A program made the translations under genes and the position numbers. From the NCBI GenBank assembly GCA_030619735.1, contig JAUXAV010000061.1, positions 1-6,699 on the forward strand: a stretch of 6,699 nt of DNA. Direction: 5' to 3'. Of the stretch, positions 1 through 6,191 are shown piece by piece. Below the pieces are notes generated by a model that did not search any database, was not told the DNA's origin, and saw nothing but the letters and a program-made list of their open reading frames with translations. The first letter of the stretch is position 1. Each line of letters opens with the position of its first letter. Source of the DNA: Candidatus Aenigmatarchaeota archaeon (GTDB taxonomy: Archaea > Aenigmatarchaeota > Aenigmatarchaeia > QMZP01 > JAUXAV01).

Positions 1-979
1 GCCCGGATGTGCTCCTGTGCTTGCTAAGGCAATTATATATATCATTGCATATCTGGTAGAGTCCGGCAGGGAACCAGCAGAGCTTGTAGAGCAGCTTATG
101 GGGCATCCTCTTTGTTATCTGCCTTATGGTGCCCTCATAGAACTTGGTCTTTATCCATCTACCCTCCCTGCCATACAGCCAAATAAAGATGGAGCTTCCC
201 TTTTTTGCAAACCCCACTATATTCAGGAAGGCTGCCTTTGGGTCAGGAAGATGGTGGATAACGCCGATGGAAAAGAGGAAGTCAAAATCGTTCCTTAATG
301 GCAGATTGTAGATATCGCCCTGAATTATATGGGCATTTGGGAATTTTATGGTATTCAGGTATGCTGATTCCACTGCCTGGCTGAGGTCCAGGCCGACCAC
401 CTCTGAGCCGAATTCCGCTGTGTAATAGGTGTGCCTGCCAAAGCCGCAGCCAAGGTCCAGGGAGAGCTTTCCCCTGAAGAATTCCGGTTTTATGGGGTTT
501 ATATAGTTCAGAAAATTGGCCCTAAATTCAGGAAACATCTCCCTGAAGCAGTTCCATTGGAATCCAAAGCTTTCCAGGGTTCGTTTCTTGAGGTTCCTTG
601 ACATCAAATCCTCCCCCACAAGCCTGTTCATTCTCTTTGGGATGCTTTTCTCATGTTTCCTCAGAAAGGATGAGAAGAGGCTGTTCACCATGTCATCCCT
701 CAGAGAATCAGGAAGCATCCTGGGTATGCCGCCGATTATGGGATAATACCTGCCGCATTTACAGGTCAGCAGTCCCTCTGTAATCTCCTTATTGAAGCAT
801 GGAGCGCAATCAAATTTCTCCCCTCCGGCAAGATTCTTGTTCTTTAGATGGCAGTGGTGCCTGCATACAGGACCTGGAATTTTCCCTTTATAGCCGTTTT
901 TGGATTCTGAAAACATGTGCAGTTCCAGGGGCTTCCTGCAATGCGGGCATAAAAGAAGGTCCATCATTCTCAGTTTCAT
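1..979 (-). CDS. Class I SAM-dependent methyltransferase with N-terminal zinc ribbon (partial, C-terminus cut by window edge)
   Basis: The minus-strand frame is open from an ATG at 979 to the left edge, giving 326 residues with no stop. Residues 1-90 are cysteine-rich: CPHC at 11-14, CRHHC at 39-43, CAPC at 58-61 and CKC at 73-75. They end in a YYPIIGGIPRML segment typical of the Trm112-like ribbon that precedes many methyltransferase domains. The Rossmann domain follows, with motif I LDLGCGFGRHT at 174-184, the ribose-binding acid in VVGLDLS (D198), GDIYNLPL near 221-228, and IHHLPDP at 241-247. The family transfers a methyl group from SAM. The substrate is not visible, but the context suggests a sugar, a glycan end or a lipid carrier. 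The start lies only four bases after the dehydrogenase stop, so the two are probably co-transcribed. No strong Shine-Dalgarno is visible, and the end lies outside the window. Confidence 0.92.
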   Translation of the reverse strand, partial: MKLRMMDLLLCPHCRKPLELHMFSESKNGYKGKIPGPVCRHHCHLKNKNLAGGEKFDCAPCFNKEITEGLLTCKCGRYYPIIGGIPRMLPDSLRDDMVNSLFSSFLRKHEKSIPKRMNRLVGEDLMSRNLKKRTLESFGFQWNCFREMFPEFRANFLNYINPIKPEFFRGKLSLDLGCGFGRHTYYTAEFGSEVVGLDLSQAVESAYLNTIKFPNAHIIQGDIYNLPLRNDFDFLFSIGVIHHLPDPKAAFLNIVGFAKKGSSIFIWLYGREGRWIKTKFYEGTIRQITKRMPHKLLYKLCWFPAGLYQICNDIYNCLSKHRSTSG

Positions 980-983
980 AAAA

Positions 984-2309
984 TCAAATCCCAAGGTATA
1001 TGAATCCTGATTTTTCTGCCTCCCCAGGGTCAAAGAACCCCCTTGCATCAACAAGTACAGGGTTCTCTCCGGATATTCTCTTCAGCAGGCTGAGGTCTAT
1101 TGATTTGAAGGCATCATGGTCAGTTACCATTACTATGCAGTCTATTCCCTCAAGCACTGGTATGTCTTTCACTATGGTTATGCCGAAGCTGCTGCTGTCA
1201 TGCTTCAGCATGACAGGGTCATATGCAACAATTTCCTTTACCTTATCCTTCAGGCTGTCTATTATGGTTCTTGCAGGGGTGTTCCTTAAATCACTCACAT
1301 TCTTCTTGAAGGTCAGGCCCAGTAGCAGGACCCTGGAATCCTCTGGCCTCTTGCCTGCCTTTTCCAGGCCCTTCAGGGTAAGGGAGGCAACATGAACAGG
1401 CATATAGTCATTTATCTTCCTTCCCGCAAGTATGACTTCTGGCTCATAGCCGAGCTCCTTTGCCTTGTAAACCAGGTAATATGGGTCAATGCCAATACAA
1501 TGGCCTCCTACCATCCCTGGATAGTATTTATGGAAGTTCCATTTTGTCCCCGCTGCTTCCAAAACCTTGTATATATTGATTCCCATCCTCCTGAATATAA
1601 TGGCGAGTTCGTTCATCAGGGCTATGTTCAAATCCCTCTGTATGTTCTCTATCACCTTTGCCGCTTCTGCTGTTTTTATGTCCTCTGCAAGATAAACATC
1701 CCTTGCAACCCTGGAGTAGAGGTCCTTCAGGAGGGATGCGGAATCCCTGTCAGAGCCTGAAACCACCTTTGTGATTTTCCCAAGGCTGTGCTCCTTATCC
1801 CCTGGGTTTATCCTCTCCGGGGAGTAGCCCAGGCTGAAGCCTTCGCCGGATTTCATGCCGGATTCCCTCTCTATTATGGGCTTCAGGAATCCCTCAGTTG
1901 CTCCGGGGTAAACCGTGGACTCCAGGACCACTATGCTGTTCTCCTTCAGGTTCTTCCCGACTGAAATTCCTGCAGATTCTATGTATTTGAGCTCAGGGCT
2001 CTTGTCCTGCTTTATGGGGGTGGGGACGCATATTATTATGATGCTGCAGTCCCGGATTTCCTTGGGGTCTGTTGTGAATTCCATTTTATTGGCTTTTAGT
2101 ATATCCTTTAGTTTCCCTTCTATCTCACCCGTGGGGTCTGTTCCGTTTCTTAGGTTTCCAATCTTCTCCCTGCTTACATCAAAGCCCAGGACAGGGAGGC
2201 CCGATTCTGCAAAGCCAAGGGCCAGGGGGAGGCCAACATAGCCGAGGCCGACTATGCATACCCTTGTTTTGTTGCCTTCAAGCCCCTTCCTGAAATTTTC
2301 GTAGTCCAT
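984..2309 (-). CDS. Nucleotide sugar dehydrogenase, UDP-N-acetylhexosamine 6-dehydrogenase type (WbpO/TviB/WbpA-like)
   Basis: This 441-residue protein has normal family length. It would oxidise C6 of a UDP-sugar to the uronic acid, using two NAD+. Visible motifs, in order, are the NAD-binding GLGYVGLPLAL (21-31), CVPTP (94-98), ESTVYPGATE (130-139), YSPERINPGDKEH (162-174), and a helix with K218 and N222 in AAKVIENIQRDLNIA. The catalytic loop GGHCIGIDPYYL has the thiol at C271, and the C-terminal domain carries GLTFKKNVSDLRNTP (331-345). The KWNFHKYYPGMVGGHC context resembles enzymes acting on UDP-GlcNAc, GalNAc or ManNAc more than glucose-specific Ugd. Together with the epimerase two genes upstream, UDP-GalNAc to UDP-GalNAcA is the best guess. 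The ATG at 2309 is chosen because a GGAG-repeat ribosome-binding stretch lies just before it. It overlaps the end of the MazG gene by 32 bases, suggesting coupled translation. Exact sugar specificity is inferred. Confidence 0.94.
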   Translation of the reverse strand: MDYENFRKGLEGNKTRVCIVGLGYVGLPLALGFAESGLPVLGFDVSREKIGNLRNGTDPTGEIEGKLKDILKANKMEFTTDPKEIRDCSIIIICVPTPIKQDKSPELKYIESAGISVGKNLKENSIVVLESTVYPGATEGFLKPIIERESGMKSGEGFSLGYSPERINPGDKEHSLGKITKVVSGSDRDSASLLKDLYSRVARDVYLAEDIKTAEAAKVIENIQRDLNIALMNELAIIFRRMGINIYKVLEAAGTKWNFHKYYPGMVGGHCIGIDPYYLVYKAKELGYEPEVILAGRKINDYMPVHVASLTLKGLEKAGKRPEDSRVLLLGLTFKKNVSDLRNTPARTIIDSLKDKVKEIVAYDPVMLKHDSSSFGITIVKDIPVLEGIDCIVMVTDHDAFKSIDLSLLKRISGENPVLVDARGFFDPGEAEKSGFIYLGI

Positions 2310-2676
2310 TCCTCTCCTTCTCCTTTACCCTGTTGAATATCCTTATGGCATCCTCCGGGGTTTCCGCCTTTTCGTTCCCGAACACATGGGGATGCCTCCT
2401 AATTATCTTGTCCCTGGTGTATTTCAGAACATCCCTGGCGTTAAAATGCCTTTCCTCGCTTGCAATCTGCACCATCAGCAGTAGGGTCCAGATAAGGTCT
2501 CCTATCTCCTCCTTAAGGTTTTCATGGTCCTTTTTGTCTATTGCCTGGGTGACCTCCTCAAACTCGTCCTTTATGTCCTTCTTCAGGCTCTTTATGGTCT
2601 GGTCCCTGTCCCAGGGGCATCCCTTTTCTGCCCTGAGTTTCTCCAGAAGCTCCAGGATTTCATCCAGTTCCTTCAC
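2278..2676 (-). CDS. mazG: MazG-family nucleotide pyrophosphohydrolase, single domain
   Basis: This 132-residue protein has one MazG domain. E. coli MazG has two, so this is the short form. The family hydrolyses (d)NTPs to NMP and pyrophosphate with Mg2+. Seen in the sequence are CPWDRDQT at 20-27, the first metal-binding pair E38/E41 in DEFEEV, the second pair E57/D60 in EEIGDL, and KIIRRHPHVFG at 90-100, which is diagnostic for MazG. The start is GTG at 2676, preceded by GAGGTG five bases away, a good match to the archaeal anti-Shine-Dalgarno. The gene overlaps the epimerase end by 17 bases and the dehydrogenase start by 32 bases, so all three are probably translationally coupled. Its role here is not clear. 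It could be housecleaning of aberrant nucleotides or control of nucleotide pools feeding UDP-sugar synthesis. Confidence 0.92.
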   Translation of the reverse strand: MKELDEILELLEKLRAEKGCPWDRDQTIKSLKKDIKDEFEEVTQAIDKKDHENLKEEIGDLIWTLLLMVQIASEERHFNARDVLKYTRDKIIRRHPHVFGNEKAETPEDAIRIFNRVKEKERNGLRKFQEGA

Positions 2677-3589
2677 TGGACCACCTCATGGTTTCCCTGA
2701 GCCCCTGCTCCAAATCAGACCCGGGATTATAGCCCAGGCCCTTCCTGGCAAGGCTTATATCCGCAAGGGAGTGCTCAATATCGCCGGGCCTTGGCTCTGC
2801 ATATACGGGTTCCAGGGATTTTCCTGCTATCCTGTTTATCATATCCAGTAGCATGTTTATTGATATCTTCTTGCCTGAGCCTATATTGTAGACTCCTGGT
2901 TTTCCCTTGAGTGCCAGAAGGTTTGCATCTATAACATCCTTCACATAGGTGAAGTCCCTGGTCTGGGTGCCGTCGCCGTAAATTGTCGGGGGTTTGTTGC
3001 TGAGGACAGATTTTATGAATTTGGGTATGACAGCAGCATATTCCGAGTTGGGGTTCTGGTTCGGGCCGAAGACATTGAAGTAGCGCAGGCTTACTGTTTC
3101 AAGCCCGTATAGCTTTCCGAAAAGCCCGCACCATTCCTCTGCTTCGAGCTTTGAGAGCGCATACGGGGATATGGGGTTTGGAGGCATGCTCTCCTTTTTC
3201 GGGAGGGCTGGGGAGTCCCCGTAAACGGATGAGGATGAAGCAGATACCAGCCTCTTTACATCAGAATCCCTTGCACAGACGAGTATGTTCAGGGTCCCCT
3301 TAACATTGACTTCTGCTGTTTCCCCCGGGTCCTTCAGGCTCCTGGGAACAGAAACAAAGGCTGCCTGGTGGAAAACATAATCTATATTCTTTATTGCATT
3401 TTTGACCATATCAATATCCCTGATGTCACCCCTGACAATTTCTATCCTGTCTTTCAAATCATCTATGTTCTCCATCTTTCCTGTAGAGAAATTGTCCAGC
3501 ACCCTGACCGAGTGCCCTGACTCCAGAAGCTTCCTGGCTATATGGGAGCCTATGAACCCTGCACCACCTGTTACCAATGCCCATGCCAT
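2660..3589 (-). CDS. NAD-dependent UDP-hexose 4-epimerase, probably UDP-GlcNAc/UDP-GalNAc type (WbpP/TviC-like SDR)
   Basis: This 309-residue extended short-chain dehydrogenase would invert C4 of a UDP-hexose through a transient keto intermediate. It has the NAD-binding GGAGFIGS (G8, G11, G14), D32 for the adenosine ribose, the serine-rich active-site strand SASSSSVYG (116-124) and the catalytic pair Y143/K147 in SPYALSK. The stretch RYFNVFGPNQNPNSEYAAVIPKF (169-191) resembles WbpP. At the substrate-size gate the sequence is GDIEHSLADIS with serine at 274. From memory, WbpP has Ser306 there, human GALE Cys307 and E. coli GalE Tyr299, and a small residue admits N-acetyl sugars. UDP-GlcNAc to UDP-GalNAc is therefore the favoured reaction. 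The ATG at 3589 is supported by a TATA-like box centred about 24 bases upstream. The end overlaps the MazG gene. Specificity for glucose/galactose as well cannot be excluded. Confidence 0.92.
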   Translation of the reverse strand: MAWALVTGGAGFIGSHIARKLLESGHSVRVLDNFSTGKMENIDDLKDRIEIVRGDIRDIDMVKNAIKNIDYVFHQAAFVSVPRSLKDPGETAEVNVKGTLNILVCARDSDVKRLVSASSSSVYGDSPALPKKESMPPNPISPYALSKLEAEEWCGLFGKLYGLETVSLRYFNVFGPNQNPNSEYAAVIPKFIKSVLSNKPPTIYGDGTQTRDFTYVKDVIDANLLALKGKPGVYNIGSGKKISINMLLDMINRIAGKSLEPVYAEPRPGDIEHSLADISLARKGLGYNPGSDLEQGLRETMRWSSEGTG

Positions 3590-3608
3590 AAGAACTGATT
3601 ATGCAAGA

Positions 3609-3616
3609 GATTTAAA
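3609..3616 (-). promoter_or_regulatory. TATA-like box for the epimerase-mazG-dehydrogenase-methyltransferase run
   Basis: On the minus strand this reads TTTAAATC, centred about 24 bases before the epimerase ATG. That is the spacing expected if transcription begins at or next to the start codon, giving a leaderless message. The box contains the TAA stop codon of the upstream glycosyltransferase. A second AT-rich box (TATTTAAA on the minus strand, 3621-3628) lies 12 bases further up. Function is inferred from position and composition only. Confidence 0.45.
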
Positions 3617-4583
3617 TGCTTTTAAATATTCCGTAAACGAGGCCTATGGAGAATGTTACTGACCTTAGAATAAGAATAACAGGGGATATCAGGCCGAGCC
3701 TCCTTTCTTTCCTTCCTGCACTTGCGGAGAAGGGAAGGGTTGCCAGGAACAGCAGAACCAGAAGGGATATGGCAATATAAACTGAGATGGAATAAAATGG
3801 GGAAATAATTAAAGACAGCAAAAAAAGATAGAAAATGCCTATCTGCAGCTTGAGGCTCTGTGGTGTGTAGGATTCGCTCACTGCCTTGCCCGGGTGCTTC
3901 CTGTACAGGAGGACCCTCCATCTGGCCCTTCCGAATTTCTGCTTCAGGTATTTTCCCAGGGTATCCGGGTGGTTATGGTAAACCCTGGCCCTGGGATTGA
4001 AGAGCATCCTGTACCCTGCCTTGGAGAGCCTGAAGGAGAGCTCAGGGTCCTCCCCTGAGGCCCCAGGGAAGCTCTCATCAAATCCCCGGAATTTCAGGAA
4101 GAGTTTTCTCCTGTAGGCAGCGGAATAGGTTCCCATAAAGTCTATATACTTTCTCTTTGCAAGCCTCTCATACCTCTGCTCTATCTCGAACTGGGCAAAC
4201 CTTGCAATAAGGGATTCCTGCCTTGTTTCATAGCTTCCCTGGACTCCCACTATCTTCCTGTCCTTGAAGGGCGCAAGCATCTCCCTCAGCCAGTCCCTGT
4301 CCGGGATGCAGTCGGCATCCGTAAATAAAATAATTTCTCCTCCGGCATTTCTGGCGCCCCTGTTCCTGGCGGCAGCAGGGCCTGCATGCTTCTGGGCCAG
4401 AATCTTTACCCCGAATTTTCCTGCTGTTTCGATTGTGCTGTCCCTGCTCCCGTCATCCACCACTATTATCTCCAGGGGCTTCAGAGTCTGATTCTTCAGG
4501 GCTTCCAAACAGGCTCCTATGGTTTTCCCAGAATTGTATGCTGGAATCACCACAGAGGCTTTCGGCATTTTCATAACCTTCAT
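3612..4583 (-). CDS. Family 2 (GT-A) glycosyltransferase with C-terminal membrane segments
   Basis: The longest frame encodes 323 residues. The catalytic domain is at the N-terminus on the cytoplasmic side: VVIPAYN (11-17), the nucleotide-binding VVDDGSRDST (41-50), the metal-binding FTDADC with D89/D91, and the acceptor/base region GASGEDPELSFRL (174-186, ED at 178-179). Basic and aromatic residues follow (KYLKQKFGRARWR, 211-223). Hydrophobic stretches at about 247-262, 264-283 and 298-318 are probable membrane helices, a layout common in enzymes that glycosylate lipid carriers. It would transfer a sugar from a nucleotide donor during glycan assembly. Donor and acceptor are not readable from the sequence. 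Three in-frame ATGs are present, at 4583, 4574 and 4568. The coordinates give the longest frame, but the promoter position favours 4574, which starts two residues before the usual MPKASVVIPAYN opening. There is no Shine-Dalgarno before any of them. Confidence 0.93.
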   Translation of the reverse strand: MKVMKMPKASVVIPAYNSGKTIGACLEALKNQTLKPLEIIVVDDGSRDSTIETAGKFGVKILAQKHAGPAAARNRGARNAGGEIILFTDADCIPDRDWLREMLAPFKDRKIVGVQGSYETRQESLIARFAQFEIEQRYERLAKRKYIDFMGTYSAAYRRKLFLKFRGFDESFPGASGEDPELSFRLSKAGYRMLFNPRARVYHNHPDTLGKYLKQKFGRARWRVLLYRKHPGKAVSESYTPQSLKLQIGIFYLFLLSLIISPFYSISVYIAISLLVLLFLATLPFSASAGRKERRLGLISPVILILRSVTFSIGLVYGIFKSI

Positions 4584-4594
4584 ATGTTTTTATT

Positions 4595-4602
4595 TATTTA
4601 TA
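4595..4602 (-). promoter_or_regulatory. TATA-like box for the glycosyltransferase
   Basis: The minus strand reads TATAAATA in the 36-base AT-rich gap between the small membrane protein and the glycosyltransferase. Its centre is only about 15 bases from the first ATG (4583) but 24-25 bases from the second (4574). It therefore fits a leaderless transcript that begins at the second methionine. This is inferred from spacing alone. Confidence 0.5.
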
Positions 4603-4619
4603 CGTTTGAATGGAGAGTG

Positions 4620-4724
4620 TTAGAAATAATTAATGAAAACCATGAATATAAAAAAGGCCATCATAATGGCTATTATAATCAGGTAGATTATGTTGTCCCT
4701 GGTGAGCTGGCTTTTCAGGTCCAT
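4620..4724 (-). CDS. Small hypothetical single-pass membrane protein (34 residues)
   Basis: An ATG at 4724 opens a 34-codon frame ending in TAA at 4620, filling what otherwise looks like an intergenic gap. The first ten residues are polar (MDLKSQLTRD). They are followed by NIIYLIIIAIMMAFFIFMVF at 11-30, a continuous hydrophobic stretch long enough for one membrane helix, and a short INYF tail. With the charged N-terminus and no cleavage site visible, it would be an anchored microprotein and not a secreted one. A perfect TTTATAAA box lies 21-28 bases upstream, and AAAGGA lies about 11-16 bases upstream, so either leaderless or Shine-Dalgarno initiation is possible. I recognise no family. It sits between the radical SAM protein and the membrane glycosyltransferase and might assist either. 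The main doubt is that any short AT-rich frame tends to encode hydrophobic residues. Confidence 0.55.
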   Translation of the reverse strand: MDLKSQLTRDNIIYLIIIAIMMAFFIFMVFINYF

Positions 4725-4744
4725 AGTTTTAATTCCTTTCTTAA

Positions 4745-4752
4745 TTTATAAA
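4745..4752 (-). promoter_or_regulatory. TATA-like box for the 34-residue membrane protein
   Basis: The sequence TTTATAAA is a self-complementary match to the archaeal TATA consensus. It is centred 24-25 bases before the ATG at 4724, in the 33-base gap after the radical SAM stop codon. The spacing fits a transcription start at the start codon. It supports the small gene being transcribed independently, although read-through from upstream is also possible. Confidence 0.5.
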
Positions 4753-4757
4753 TTCGC

Positions 4758-6170
4758 CTATATGTTCCTGTAGCGGAATATCTTCTTAACCCCTTTGATG
4801 TTTCTCTTCCATTCCTTGGGCTTTGCAAGGCGCTTCAGCATGTATTTTGGCCTCAGGTAGTATTCCCTCCAGAGCCTTGAGCATATTTTGTGGAGCTCGT
4901 CCTGGGAGAACCTAGGATGCTTGAAAACCAAATCCACATAGCCCTCTCCTGTCATATAAGAGCTCCAATCTATGTTCTCAGGTATCATTCCCCTTTCCTG
5001 CATCCAGCCCCAGAGTTCTGTCCCTGGTAAAGGCTGGAGGATAACAAATTGGCACATATCAGGCTGGATTTCCTTTGCCAGGCTGAAGGTCTGCTTTATG
5101 GTCTCCCTGGTCTCCTGGGGATAGCCAATCATGAAGCTTGCAAAACTCTGGATTCCTACCTTCTTCATTAATTTGAAGAAGGACCTTGTCTGCTCCAGCT
5201 TCGTTCCCTTCTTTATCCAGTCCAGAATCTCCTGGTTCCCGGACTCCACGCCTATTTTAAAAAGATAGCAACCCGATTCCTTCATAAGGCGCATGGTCTC
5301 CTCATCCAGGGTGTCCACCCTGGCGTTGCATATCCAGGGCTTTTTTATTCCCCTCCTGATTAGCTCCTTACACACTGCCCTTACATGCCTCTTGTCGCAT
5401 GTGAGGGTGTCGTCAAAAAATTTATAGGATTTCAATTTGTATTTTTTAATGCAGTGCTCCACCTCATCCACTATCTTCTTGGGGTCCCTCTTCCTGATTC
5501 TCCTGCCGAACATGGTGGAGGGCCAATTGCAGTAGTTGCACAGGTAGGGGCAGCCCCTGGCTGTTACTATAAAAGTGAAGGAGGTTGTCAGGAGGGTATC
5601 GGAATAGGCCTTGGTTGGAAGCTGGTCCCTTAAGGGCCAGGGAAGGGAGTCCAAATCCTGTATAAGGGGTCTTTTCTCATTCACTATAATTTTCTTTCCC
5701 TTTTTGAATCCTATGCCCTTAACTGTTTTGAGGTTTTTCTTGTTTTTTATGGCTTTGGCAAGTTCCGGAAGCGTATAATCATACTCCCCGATACAAACAA
5801 TATCAGCAACAGATTCCTTAAGGGTCCGAACAGGCAGGGCTGAGGCATGGGAGCCCGTGAATACCAGGGTGGTCTCCCTCTCTGCCTTGATTTTCTCTGC
5901 CAGTTTTGAATCGTTCACTATGGAAGCAGTGGAGGTCTCCATTATAATAAGGTCCGGATTGAATTTCCTGATATCATCCAGAAACTCCCCATGGCTTTTT
6001 CCCTCTGCAATCGCATCCTCCAGTTTGACTTCAAACCCTGCCTCCTTTAAGCTGGCGGCAGCATAGGCCAGGTAGATAGGGGGATGGAGACCGCCTGAGG
6101 TCTTTGCCGCCCATCTGACCTGCCTGTTGAAATTCCTGATAAATGGGGGGTTGGATATGAATATTCTCAT
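4758..6170 (-). CDS. Radical SAM protein with N-terminal cobalamin-binding-type domain (class B / BchE-like)
   Basis: This 470-residue protein has the usual length for the class. Residues 1-150 form the B12-binding-type Rossmann domain (NPPF at 7-10, PPIYLAYAAASLKEAGFEV at 30-48, IIMETSTAS at 75-83, VCIGEYDYTLPEL near 125-136). The radical SAM domain follows, with the [4Fe-4S] ligands C207, C211 and C214 in CPYLCNYC, the strand FFDDTLT (251-257), the SAM-contacting IGVESG (306-311) and FMIGYPQET (346-354). The lower-axial DxHxxG motif of classical B12 domains is not visible, which is common in this class. Relatives perform methylations, ring closures and other radical chemistry on lipids, tetrapyrroles and natural products. 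The reaction here cannot be assigned. The C-terminus (441-470) is strongly basic. The ATG at 6170 is supported by a promoter-like box at the leaderless distance. Neighbouring glycan genes suggest, but do not prove, a lipid- or sugar-modifying role. Confidence 0.92.
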   Translation of the reverse strand: MRIFISNPPFIRNFNRQVRWAAKTSGGLHPPIYLAYAAASLKEAGFEVKLEDAIAEGKSHGEFLDDIRKFNPDLIIMETSTASIVNDSKLAEKIKAERETTLVFTGSHASALPVRTLKESVADIVCIGEYDYTLPELAKAIKNKKNLKTVKGIGFKKGKKIIVNEKRPLIQDLDSLPWPLRDQLPTKAYSDTLLTTSFTFIVTARGCPYLCNYCNWPSTMFGRRIRKRDPKKIVDEVEHCIKKYKLKSYKFFDDTLTCDKRHVRAVCKELIRRGIKKPWICNARVDTLDEETMRLMKESGCYLFKIGVESGNQEILDWIKKGTKLEQTRSFFKLMKKVGIQSFASFMIGYPQETRETIKQTFSLAKEIQPDMCQFVILQPLPGTELWGWMQERGMIPENIDWSSYMTGEGYVDLVFKHPRFSQDELHKICSRLWREYYLRPKYMLKRLAKPKEWKRNIKGVKKIFRYRNI

Positions 6171-6191
6171 AACTATCGTTTGTTTATTTGG

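Noticed and set aside
17..298. Forward-strand frame of 93 codons
   Set aside because: It lies antisense to the methyltransferase Rossmann domain, whose minus-strand translation carries recognisable motifs. The forward translation resembles no family I know.
516..981. Forward-strand frames at 516-746, 598-783 and 799-981
   Set aside because: They are antisense to the zinc-ribbon part of the methyltransferase, overlap each other and have low-complexity, non-protein-like translations.
1000..2241. Forward-strand frames at 1000-1395, 1392-1760 and 1915-2241
   Set aside because: They are antisense shadows of the nucleotide sugar dehydrogenase, which has a complete set of family motifs on the minus strand.
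2333..2851. Forward-strand frame of 172 codons
   Set aside because: It is antisense to MazG and the epimerase C-terminus. Its serine- and phenylalanine-rich translation is the usual mirror of lysine- and glutamate-rich genes.
3622..3921. Minus-strand 99-codon frame inside the glycosyltransferase
   Set aside because: It is on the same strand but a different frame, within the membrane-helix coding part of the glycosyltransferase. There is no promoter, ribosome-binding site or recognisable protein content.
4386..4751. Forward-strand frame of 121 codons
   Set aside because: It is antisense to the glycosyltransferase N-terminus and the small membrane protein, and crosses three promoter-like boxes.
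3590..4757. Intrinsic terminators in the short gaps between minus-strand genes
   Set aside because: The gaps after the radical SAM, small protein and glycosyltransferase stops show no hairpin with a T-run and no clear T-tract on the minus strand. The AT-rich sequence is better explained by promoter boxes.
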